DNA from: a bacterium
Lineage (GTDB): Bacteria > Patescibacteriota > Saccharimonadia > Saccharimonadales > Saccharimonadaceae
Reading direction: 5' to 3'
Length of the DNA: 9,040 bases
Assembly: GCA_021847685.1 (NCBI GenBank)
Contig: JAJZQE010000022.1
Span: 1 to 9,040 of the forward strand
This document shows, in pieces, positions 1 to 4,898 of this stretch. The position numbers were made by a program, and so were the translations under genes. Positions within the stretch are counted from its first letter, which is position 1; every line of letters starts with the position of its first letter. The notes under the pieces are model-generated. The model worked only from the letters and a program-made list of their open reading frames with translations. It was not told the DNA's origin and made no database searches.

Positions 1-23
1 ATACATAATATGCTACTCCCAAA

Positions 24-38
24 GGTATGGATACCATA
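24..38. promoter_or_regulatory. Small palindrome upstream of first gene
   Basis: Overlapping inverted repeats GGTAT-GG-ATACC (24-35) and TATGG-ATA-CCATA (26-38) lie in the likely 5' UTR of the gene at 60. A -10-like TATGCT is at 9-14; its -35 would fall outside the window. The palindrome could be an operator or an mRNA hairpin. Function is not established. Confidence 0.25.
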
Positions 39-59
39 GTGGCTAACGAGGTTGGATAA

Positions 60-635
60 ATGGTAAAATATATCTATATGGACGATGCAACAACAAAACT
101 AGTAGCTGAAACAGCCGTAAAGTTGGCAGATTCCGCAGTACGCTATACCGCTGGTATTGTCACCGATAAAATCACTAAAATTAAAGCGAAACGTGACGAT
201 AAGCAAACGATTCGTGAGCTTGAGGATATTGTAAACGAATTGCTCGAGGACAAGAGCGAGTTAATCCGCATAGCGAAGACCTATGAGCAAGAACTTGTAT
301 CTCAAAAAATAACCGAAAAAGACATCAAATACATTACTGATAACGTACTACCACTACTAGAAAAGTTTGTACCAGCAAATCAAAAAGAGACGGTAGACCA
401 GATTAAATCTGTCATATCAGTTGAGACGCTGACCATTATGCAACTACTAGGCTTTAACTATAAGCGTGCTATTGGTGAGCCGCTAACGGCACTATTACAG
501 AAAACCATAGAGTCAAAGATTCCAGCAAACAGTACCACTAACCAAAAGATGCAATTAGCAATTATTGAACTGGTCAAAGACCCTGAAGCAGCGAAGCGCT
601 ACGAGATACTAACTGGCGTCAAACTATCCCAGTAG
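60..635 (+). CDS. Unrecognised helical protein, element cargo
   Basis: This gene encodes a 191-residue protein I do not recognise. It has no signal peptide or membrane segment, so it is probably cytoplasmic. Residues 35-85 are rich in charged heptad-like segments (K, R, E, D with L and I), consistent with a coiled coil. Residues 86-191 look alpha-helical with moderately hydrophobic stretches. No catalytic motif is visible. The ATG at 60 is preferred because GAGG (48-51) lies 8 nt upstream; an in-frame ATG at 78 is the alternative. The gene converges on the minus-strand operon that ends at 765. It lies at the end of the visible element away from the recombinase, where such elements often carry accessory or defence cargo, but nothing in the protein supports a specific role. 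Confidence 0.8.
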   Translation: MVKYIYMDDATTKLVAETAVKLADSAVRYTAGIVTDKITKIKAKRDDKQTIRELEDIVNELLEDKSELIRIAKTYEQELVSQKITEKDIKYITDNVLPLLEKFVPANQKETVDQIKSVISVETLTIMQLLGFNYKRAIGEPLTALLQKTIESKIPANSTTNQKMQLAIIELVKDPEAAKRYEILTGVKLSQ

Positions 636-764
636 ATATACCATAACAGTACCATAAGCAAATTGTCCAAATTACCTTATGCTTACCTCTGTAAAATCGG
701 CGGATTCTAGCAGTTTTTGGTTATCTATGCTTATACCTATATTGGCTTATCAACAGTAATTAGT
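636..764. other. Convergent intergenic gap, imperfect hairpin
   Basis: This gap separates the 3' ends of two convergent genes. An inverted repeat CATAAG/CTTATG (roughly 651-680) with an inner AATT/AATT pairing could form a hairpin on either strand. No T-run follows it on either strand, so it is not a clear intrinsic terminator. No gene is supported here. Confidence 0.3.
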
Positions 765-1409
765 TTAGGTGTTATAAATCACCTCGTGTACGCAGGTATT
801 ATACATTTTTGTTACCTCATCACTATACAATCCAAACTTATTACCATCTCTGGTATGGCTGTTTATTTCGCCTATAGTCTTATACTTGCCGAGTACATCT
901 AGCCATAATCGACTGCATATCTTCTTTGCTTCAGATGTATCGCCCTTGCTGTCTCCCTTAAAGACTTGGTTTGCTGCGTAGTCGCTACAGTCGTAAACAA
1001 ACGATGCCTTGTCAGTGTCGTTGGGCGTTCGATTGTATGCGTGATAACCCCATAGCGAAACTGGCAGTACGATTACTAGACCTAATAGCAAAATCGTTTT
1101 TATCACGGTGCTATAACCAGCCTTATGGTTGTTATTGGTTACACGAGTGCCTACTATCGTATCTGCAACATAGGCGATGACTATTGCCACAATACCTTGC
1201 AAAATACCCGCAAAGAACGCAAATGCTATGAGCAAAAAACCTATAGTAACCAGTACCTTGTTTGTTGAGCCAGATTGAAAAACCATAGGACTAAAGATAG
1301 CCCTAGCGGTAGGTTCTTTTAGCTTGTGTCCCATCACCAACCCAATGAGGCTACCGCCGACTATACCTAGTGAGAGTGCTATGACCCAGTTCTGAAATGC
1401 AACATCCAT
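765..1409 (-). CDS. Multi-pass membrane protein with C-terminal Cys-containing domain
   Basis: This gene encodes a 214-residue protein of no family I recognise. Hydrophobic segments lie at about residues 8-28, 51-85 (long enough for one or two passes) and 104-124. The remaining 90 residues form a soluble domain with Cys at 141, 165 and 206, probably outside the membrane if there are four passes. The start is supported by AAAGGAG (minus strand, 1423-1417) 7 nt before the ATG. The gap to the upstream gene is only 16 nt and this Shine-Dalgarno site abuts that gene's stop, so the two form an operon. The upstream partner is also a surface protein with two Cys residues, so the pair probably acts at the cell envelope. 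An AGGTG/CACCT inverted repeat overlaps the stop codon but is not followed by a T-run. Confidence 0.8.
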   Translation of the reverse strand: MDVAFQNWVIALSLGIVGGSLIGLVMGHKLKEPTARAIFSPMVFQSGSTNKVLVTIGFLLIAFAFFAGILQGIVAIVIAYVADTIVGTRVTNNNHKAGYSTVIKTILLLGLVIVLPVSLWGYHAYNRTPNDTDKASFVYDCSDYAANQVFKGDSKGDTSEAKKICSRLWLDVLGKYKTIGEINSHTRDGNKFGLYSDEVTKMYNTCVHEVIYNT

Positions 1410-1425
1410 GATACAACTCCTTTAC

Positions 1426-2019
1426 TTATGGACTACAGTTGATTGACGCTAGATTCTGGTAATACTGAGTTTGATACTGAGCCAACTTCGCATCGTGAGC
1501 AGGTTTATTAGCGTCTATCTGACTCTGTGTGTATCCACTAAACGACATGCCATGAGCAGAGGCGTAATTATTCCATGCAGTTATCTGATTGTTCCAACTA
1601 GTATTCTCTGAGGTTACCTGTGAGTTATACAGGCTGGTATAGGATGATTTCATAGACTCGTTACATATCGGAGTTGCAGGCGTGGGGGTTGTAGCGGTCT
1701 GTTGTGGGGCGGTATTGGCGTTGGTCTGTGTTTGCTGATTAGTGGTTGTAGGGGTTTGAGCCTTAGACTGTGTAGTAGATATGGCAGTTGTCGATTCACT
1801 AGCAGTCTGGTCTGTAGCTGTAGTATCTACTGACTCGCTATTGTCGGATTGCTTGTTGGGCTTATCTTGCTTTGCTTCCTGTTTGGTCTGAGCGGATTCA
1901 TTGACAGTTTTAGGGGGAGTAGCGATGTTATATGCAAACACTGTACCGGCTGCTAAAACAGGTACGATTGCTATTAAGCCTGCTAGTTTTAACTTACCGA
2001 TTTTCAGTAGTGATTTCAT
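1426..2019 (-). CDS. Signal-anchored low-complexity surface protein
   Basis: This gene encodes a 197-residue exported or anchored protein of unknown function. Residues 1-12 are basic, and about 12-30 form a hydrophobic segment that could be an uncleaved anchor or a signal peptide. Residues 31-117 are an extended linker rich in Thr, Gln, Ser, Asn and Pro, typical of wall-spanning or surface stalks. The C-terminal domain (118-197) is rich in Asn, Gln, Tyr and Ser and is bracketed by Cys119 and Cys195, a plausible disulfide. No lipobox Cys or LPXTG motif is seen. The ATG has a good Shine-Dalgarno site, AAGGGG (minus strand, 2034-2029), 9 nt upstream. It is the first gene of an operon with the membrane protein at 765-1409. 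Its leader carries a structured RNA ending in a terminator-like hairpin 20 nt before the start codon, so RNA-level control is likely. Confidence 0.8.
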   Translation of the reverse strand: MKSLLKIGKLKLAGLIAIVPVLAAGTVFAYNIATPPKTVNESAQTKQEAKQDKPNKQSDNSESVDTTATDQTASESTTAISTTQSKAQTPTTTNQQTQTNANTAPQQTATTPTPATPICNESMKSSYTSLYNSQVTSENTSWNNQITAWNNYASAHGMSFSGYTQSQIDANKPAHDAKLAQYQTQYYQNLASINCSP

Positions 2020-2038
2020 TGTATTTAACCCCTTAAAT

Positions 2039-2173
2039 AAAAAAGCGACAACTCACTAGGCTGTCTAGGTCAAACACAAAGAGTTGAGCTCTCTGAGTCT
2101 TTCGTGAGTTGCCGCATTTAATGCTCAACTACACGTGCAGAACTCACGCTTTTCTTTGTGTATAACCTAGACT
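2039..2173 (-). ncRNA. Pseudoknotted RNA with switchable terminator (riboswitch, attenuator or sRNA)
   Basis: Read 5'->3' on the minus strand, four helices can be drawn. P1 pairs 2170-2154 with 2081-2065 (15 of 17 Watson-Crick). P2 pairs 2148-2141 (CGTGAGTT) with 2110-2103. P3 pairs 2130-2123 (AGTTGAGC) with 2089-2082. P2 and P3 are perfect 8-bp helices that interleave, making an H-type pseudoknot closed by P1; the P3 and P1 strands are directly adjacent and could stack. The fourth helix pairs 2115-2104 (GCGGCAACTCAC) with 2056-2045 (GTGAGTTGTCGC), 12 bp with one G-U, and is followed by six T residues (2044-2039), an intrinsic-terminator layout. It uses the same bases as the P2 3' strand, so the two folds exclude each other. 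The RNA starts within a few nt of P1 and lies just upstream of a Shine-Dalgarno site. It matches no RNA class I know. Confidence 0.6.
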
Positions 2174-2178
2174 ACTTC

Positions 2179-2207
2179 ATTATATAACAATGATTTCAAA
2201 ATATGCC
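2179..2207 (-). promoter_or_regulatory. Promoter for the pseudoknotted RNA and surface operon
   Basis: A consensus -10 TATAAT lies at 2184-2179 on the minus strand. At 17-bp spacing the -35 position (2207-2202) reads GGCATA, which is weak, so activation or -10-driven recognition is possible. The predicted start near 2173-2172 falls 2-3 nt before helix P1. Confidence 0.5.
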
Positions 2208-2533
2208 CCGTTTTATGATTTTTCGCTCCTGTGTCAAATCGTAGAACCCTCGTCCTAAATCAAAAGTTGATGTTGTCCCCATCATGCATAAAAATCGTGT
2301 GTTTTTACGGTTATTTACAGTAAGTTCGTCAATTATTTTGCGTTTAAAATTAAAAGATGATCATAAGTACGTTTCGCAAATATAAACGTAAAAATCGAAC
2401 CAAGCTAGAAGCAATTCTGGCGATACCTGCTAGCATAAGTAATTTGACAAAGCAATACTATTGTTGTCTATTCTACAACATCCAGTCCTAATCTGTTAGC
2501 GCTTAAAAAATGTCCAAAAAAGCATAATCGCTA
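2208..2533. other. AT-rich control region with nested inverted repeats
   Basis: There is no supported gene between the divergent RNA promoters. Notable signals are an 8-bp inverted repeat TTTTTACG (2302-2309) / CGTAAAAA (2387-2394), a nested TTTGCG (2337-2342) / CGCAAA (2375-2380), and CGTTTA (2341-2346) / TAAACG (2383-2388). The 9-mer TAAAAATCG recurs as a direct repeat exactly 100 bp apart (2289 and 2389). A possible operator, TGTTGT-N7-ACAACA, is at 2462-2480, just after a TTGACA at 2447-2452. A 44-codon open frame (2357-2491) lacks a Shine-Dalgarno site and is not called. Confidence 0.35.
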
Positions 2534-2562
2534 TTGACTTTTCGCCTCAACTTTGATATAAT
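2534..2562 (+). promoter_or_regulatory. Near-consensus promoter with extended -10
   Basis: TTGACT (2534-2539), a 17-bp spacer and TATAAT (2557-2562), with TGA just before the -10. This is the best promoter match in the window. The predicted start is near 2568-2569. A small inverted repeat TCGTT-AGC-AACGA (2567-2579) overlaps the start site and could be an operator or the 5' hairpin of the RNA. Confidence 0.75.
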
Positions 2563-2567
2563 ACCCT

Positions 2568-2664
2568 CGTTAGCAACGAAGCAAATTCGTAGACCACTCG
2601 GTCAAGTCTATACTCACAATTAGCCCATCAGGTAACCAACCTTGAATCGGGCATTTTTTATTTT
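2568..2664 (+). ncRNA. Candidate small RNA of about 95 nt
   Basis: The stretch is bounded by a near-consensus promoter and an intrinsic terminator and contains no credible ORF. Hairpins that can be drawn are CGTT-AGC-AACG at the 5' end, an alternative ACGAA/TTCGT (2576-2580 / 2586-2590), and GACC-ACTC-GGTC (2592-2603), which lies inside a possible TAGAC/GTCTA pairing (2590-2594 / 2606-2610). The terminator hairpin is at 2623-2652. It could be a free regulatory RNA, or an attenuated leader for the small ORFs that begin at 2777. It matches no RNA family I recognise. Confidence 0.5.
2623..2664 (+). terminator. Intrinsic terminator of candidate small RNA
   Basis: GCCC (2623-2626) pairs with GGGC (2649-2652). 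An inner CAGG/CCTTG helix has a one-base bulge. Six T residues (2654-2659), then A and four more T residues, follow. Confidence 0.65.
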
Positions 2665-2776
2665 CAGCGAGTTTTACGTCTCGTTTGTGGGGTTTGCTAT
2701 ATCAAAAATACTTAATAACCATAAAGCACGCCTCAATATGTAGGTGTCAGTTTGGTGCTGTTTCAAAGGAGAAACA

Positions 2777-2965
2777 ATGAGCATCAAGAAACTCAAGAAA
2801 GAACAGTTCACACTGTTACGCATACTCCAGTTTGTCTATGACAACTTCACGGAGTTTGAAACACGCGTTACGTTATCTAGCGATGACATACAACGTGGAC
2901 GCAAAGCCCTAAAAGAACTAGAAGATGTAGCCCTAAAAAGTATAGGTGAACATCATGGACGGTAG
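2777..2965 (+). CDS. Small hypothetical protein, 62 aa
   Basis: This is a small, highly charged, probably all-helical protein with no family I recognise. The N-terminus is lysine-rich, followed by a hydrophobic patch around residues 13-25 and a basic-acidic helix to the end. There is no membrane segment or Cys motif. The ATG at 2777 is chosen because AAAGGAG (2765-2771) lies 5 nt upstream; an upstream in-frame GTG at 2744 lacks such a site. It overlaps the next small ORF by 11 nt in another frame, so the two are probably translationally coupled. It lies between the small-RNA terminator and the recombinase, where small regulators of excision often lie in integrative elements, but no DNA-binding motif is evident. 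Confidence 0.6.
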   Translation: MSIKKLKKEQFTLLRILQFVYDNFTEFETRVTLSSDDIQRGRKALKELEDVALKSIGEHHGR

Positions 2966-3095
2966 CATAATAAGCCGATATTTAGGCGAAGATATGCGAG
3001 ACTTGAAAAAGTCTACACCTAGTAAAGAGGCATTGGAACAAGCTAGGTTTTTTCTCTCACTTTTCAAGCAATTTCGGTTGCTACAACAGGGGTGA
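2955..3095 (+). CDS. Small hypothetical protein, 46 aa, overlapping
   Basis: This is a short ORF that starts inside the end of the 62-aa gene (11-nt overlap, different frame). An AGGTG-type ribosome site (2945-2949) lies 5 nt before the ATG. The product starts MDGSIISRYLGEDMRD, continues with a charged segment, and ends in a hydrophobic/basic helix rich in Phe and Leu (about residues 31-43). I do not recognise it. The overlap with a good ribosome site argues for a real coupled gene; its small size and the lack of a known relative argue for caution. The recombinase promoter -35 (3078-3083) lies within its last codons. Confidence 0.45.
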   Translation: MDGSIISRYLGEDMRDLKKSTPSKEALEQARFFLSLFKQFRLLQQG

Positions 3096-3106
3096 GGGAG
3101 TATAAT
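3078..3106 (+). promoter_or_regulatory. Promoter for the serine recombinase
   Basis: TTGCTA (3078-3083), a 17-bp spacer and TATAAT (3101-3106). The predicted start near 3112 gives a leader of about 124 nt before the recombinase ATG. Confidence 0.6.
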
Positions 3107-3111
3107 TAGAG

Positions 3112-3203
3112 ATGGCTACAATTTAATGACATTAGTTGAGAACGCAGACGGCGGTTTCTGGTTTCCTGTCATTAGGAAGTAGCCCCAGGAGCCGCCTTTT
3201 GTG
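3112..3203 (+). ncRNA. Structured leader of the recombinase, possible pseudoknot or attenuator
   Basis: GGCGG (3150-3154) pairs with CCGCC (3192-3196), and CTGG (3158-3161) with CCAG (3185-3188), giving a hairpin followed by TTTTGTG, a weak terminator-like tail. TGTCATTA in its loop (3167-3174) is perfectly complementary to TAATGACA upstream (3124-3131), so an 8-bp pseudoknot is possible. An ORF of 18 codons (3126-3182, starting MTLVENADGG) runs through the structure and stops in the hairpin loop, but its ribosome site is poor. The leader could control recombinase expression by attenuation; that is inference. Confidence 0.4.
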
Positions 3204-3235
3204 TATCAAAAACTAATTACAGGAGATATAAGGTA

Positions 3236-4834
3236 ATGAAAAACGACAAAAAAGTAAAGGCTATAGCACTCTGTCGAGTGTCTACAGTTAGGCAAGGTAT
3301 TGAGGGGTCAAGTCTTGAAGCACAAGAAACACGAGTGTATGACGCAGCAGCATATTTTAACGCTGAGATAGTGAAATTATGGAGCATTAAGCAATCTAGT
3401 CGCAAGGGCAAAAACTATCAACGCAAAGACCTCGTGGAGATGTTGGCTTTTGCTAAAGCTGATAAGCAGGTGCAGTACATCATTGTGGACGAGCCAGACC
3501 GCTTTATGCGCGATATTGAAATGTACTATCACTGGAAAGTAGAGTTTAGAGAAAAGGCTGGAGCAAGGCTGGTTTATGCCAAGAAGCCCCATCTTGCTAA
3601 CGATACGAGCATGGTGGGTACGATGGAAGAGATGATTGATGTATTCCGTGGCGAAGCAGCTAACTTAGAGCGTATCACCAAGACTACTAGCAACATGCAG
3701 GCTCGAGTTGCAGCTGGCTACTACCCTAGCAACCCAAAGACAGGCTACCAACGCACAGAAACAGCAGGGCTACACGCCCCTAAAGAACCTGAATGGTCAA
3801 TCTTACGTTCCGGCTTCTTGCAGGTGCTTGAGGGTATACCGATTAAAGATGTGGTGGCTAGTATTAATGCAGCTGGCTATAAGGAAAAGTCTGGAAAATT
3901 ACTAGATGCTCATCGCTTTAAGATTATGCTCAATGACCCGTTCTATGCTGGCATTATTCAGATGTCTAGCTGGACAGTGAACCCTCACGGCTTGCACAAG
4001 GCTATGATTACACCAGAGCAGCATGCACAGCTAAAGAATATCGTTAAGGGTGTAGTATACAGCCCTCATAAGCAGTATAACGCTGACTATCCACTGTCTA
4101 AGATAATGACCTGCAAAGAGTGTCTAGAAGAGGGCGCAAAGAATCCTAAGATTGTAGGGTACAAGAATAACAACGGTAAGGGCAACGTCTACCACAGGTA
4201 TAAATGCAGGACTTGCAAGCAAAACTATATACTCCGAGATGAGCTACATAGTGAACTTGGTGATATTTTTGCCAACTTACGACTAGCAGAAGCAAAGGTG
4301 AAGGACTTTCTGTCAGGCTTACGCCACGCATGGGAGCAAGAGCAAGCTACATCATATAACACGACCGAGGGACTAAAGAACCGCCTAGCCACTCTTGAGA
4401 ATGATAAGAAAGCCGTAGTACTAAAACAAGCCCTCGGTAATCTAGCAGATGATAGAGCGGATATTGCGATAGAGGCATTAGATGAACAGATCGCTGACGC
4501 TAAGAATCAGATTGCAGCCATATCAACTATTGAGAAGGACTTCGTGGATTTTGTAGAGTTCTCGATTAACACAATAGAAAACTTCAGGGAGCGATTCTGG
4601 CAATTAGACCAAGAACATCAGGTGATGTGTAAACAATTGCTGTTTCCAGACGGTTTTTCTGTTTCACGAGACAAAAAAGTTTACACACCAACGATTAGTG
4701 ACTTCTATCTCTGTATAAATACAGAAAAGAGCCACAAAAATGACTCTTTTACTGCTAAATCTTCACTATGGTACACCCGGACGGATTCGAACCGCCGACC
4801 CTCTGTTCCGAAGACAGATGCTCTAATCCACTGA
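3236..4834 (+). CDS. Large serine recombinase (integrase)
   Basis: This 532-aa protein is expected to integrate and excise the element by serine-recombinase strand exchange. The resolvase-type catalytic domain spans about residues 8-150: CRVST holds the likely nucleophile Ser16 with Arg14, and DEPDRFMRD (85-93) matches the family DRxxRD motif. A recombinase DNA-binding domain follows at about 155-270. A zinc ribbon is formed by Cys293, Cys296, Cys324 and Cys327, and a coiled-coil stretch runs at about 340-435, as in large serine integrases. The start has AGGAG (3221-3225) 10 nt upstream. The last part is odd. The frame crosses a terminator hairpin (4725-4750), and its last 22 residues or so are antisense translation of the tRNA-Arg gene (contains YTRTDSNRRPS). 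The C-terminus therefore depends on what the element is joined to, and the excised form could end differently. Confidence 0.93.
   Translation: MKNDKKVKAIALCRVSTVRQGIEGSSLEAQETRVYDAAAYFNAEIVKLWSIKQSSRKGKNYQRKDLVEMLAFAKADKQVQYIIVDEPDRFMRDIEMYYHWKVEFREKAGARLVYAKKPHLANDTSMVGTMEEMIDVFRGEAANLERITKTTSNMQARVAAGYYPSNPKTGYQRTETAGLHAPKEPEWSILRSGFLQVLEGIPIKDVVASINAAGYKEKSGKLLDAHRFKIMLNDPFYAGIIQMSSWTVNPHGLHKAMITPEQHAQLKNIVKGVVYSPHKQYNADYPLSKIMTCKECLEEGAKNPKIVGYKNNNGKGNVYHRYKCRTCKQNYILRDELHSELGDIFANLRLAEAKVKDFLSGLRHAWEQEQATSYNTTEGLKNRLATLENDKKAVVLKQALGNLADDRADIAIEALDEQIADAKNQIAAISTIEKDFVDFVEFSINTIENFRERFWQLDQEHQVMCKQLLFPDGFSVSRDKKVYTPTISDFYLCINTEKSHKNDSFTAKSSLWYTRTDSNRRPSVPKTDALIH
4725..4750 (-). terminator. 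Terminator of tRNA-Arg inside recombinase 3' end
   Basis: AAAAGAG (4725-4731) and CTCTTTT (4744-4750) form a 7-bp inverted repeat with CA/TG pairing further in. Read on the minus strand it lies 18 nt past the tRNA CCA end and finishes in TTTT. The arms are symmetrical, so it could also work on the plus strand, even though it lies within the recombinase frame. Confidence 0.5.
4769..4834. other. Candidate attachment site (recombinase/tRNA overlap)
   Basis: The recombinase frame and the tRNA gene share 66 nt on opposite strands. This is the natural place for the element/chromosome junction. The exact crossover cannot be set without the other end or an empty-site relative. Confidence 0.4.
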
Positions 4835-4845
4835 GCTACGGGTGC
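4769..4845 (-). tRNA. tRNA-Arg (anticodon UCG), CCA encoded
   Basis: The minus strand folds as a full cloverleaf: acceptor GCACCCG/CGGGTGT (G1-U72 wobble), D stem GCTC/GAGC, anticodon stem TCTGT/ACAGA with loop CTTCGGA, T stem GGCGG/CCGTC with loop TTCGAAT, discriminator A and encoded CCA (4771-4769). The anticodon TCG (4811-4809) reads CGA, arginine. The 3' end points at the recombinase gene, so this is probably the element's target, with the element rebuilding the tRNA 3' end. The variable loop is short (GGGTC). Confidence 0.96.
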
Positions 4846-4857
4846 GTACCAGAGGTC

Positions 4858-4866
4858 ATTATATCA
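4858..4866 (-). promoter_or_regulatory. Extended -10 promoter of tRNA-Arg
   Basis: TGA followed by TATAAT (4863-4858 on the minus strand) lies 12 nt before the tRNA 5' end. No good -35 is seen; the extended -10 may compensate. It faces away from the murB -10, 21 bp apart. Confidence 0.55.
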
Positions 4867-4884
4867 CGAACAATTAAGTTGGGC

Positions 4885-4890
4885 TATAAT
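4885..4890 (+). promoter_or_regulatory. -10 box of murB, suggests a leaderless mRNA
   Basis: TATAAT ends 8 nt before the murB ATG, so a start 7-9 nt downstream would fall at or next to the start codon. No Shine-Dalgarno site is present between them. No convincing -35 is seen; its position would overlap the tRNA promoter. Confidence 0.5.
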
Positions 4891-4898
4891 GGTGCCAT

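Larger units (their letters stand above)
1..4768. mobile_element. Integrative element, partial (left end outside window)
   Basis: A large serine recombinase gene lies directly against the 3' end of a tRNA-Arg gene, and unrelated cargo lies on the other side of the recombinase. This is the usual layout of an element integrated at a tRNA. The cargo genes have Shine-Dalgarno sites, whereas the chromosomal genes to the right of the tRNA mostly lack them. I looked for a second copy of the tRNA 3' end (TTCGAAT plus the acceptor strand) in the left part of the window and found none, so the far attachment site is probably left of position 1. The right limit is placed at the tRNA CCA end; the true crossover may lie inside the tRNA. 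No conjugation, capsid or replication gene is seen, so the class of element is open. Confidence 0.6.

Noticed and set aside
1..59. Left attachment site of the element
   Set aside because: ACCATAGT here resembles the end of the tRNA region (ACTATGGT) only in inverted orientation and is 8 nt; no direct repeat of the tRNA 3' end was found.
717..902. 61-codon ORF (+) opposite the membrane-protein gene
   Set aside because: Hydrophobic shadow of the minus-strand gene, no ribosome site, starts in the convergent gap.
1426..2019. Lipoprotein or sortase substrate
   Set aside because: There is no Cys at the end of the hydrophobic segment and no LPXTG-like motif; Cys119 lies after the long linker.
2357..2491. 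44-codon ORF (+) starting MIISTFRKYKRKN in the control region
   Set aside because: No Shine-Dalgarno site, no convincing promoter, and it overlaps the inverted repeats; could be chance in AT-rich DNA.
3192..3225. CAAAAACTAA stretch after a hairpin, similar to the tail of a preQ1-I riboswitch
   Set aside because: The short stem with its C-rich loop needed for that aptamer is absent and the upstream hairpin has the wrong layout.
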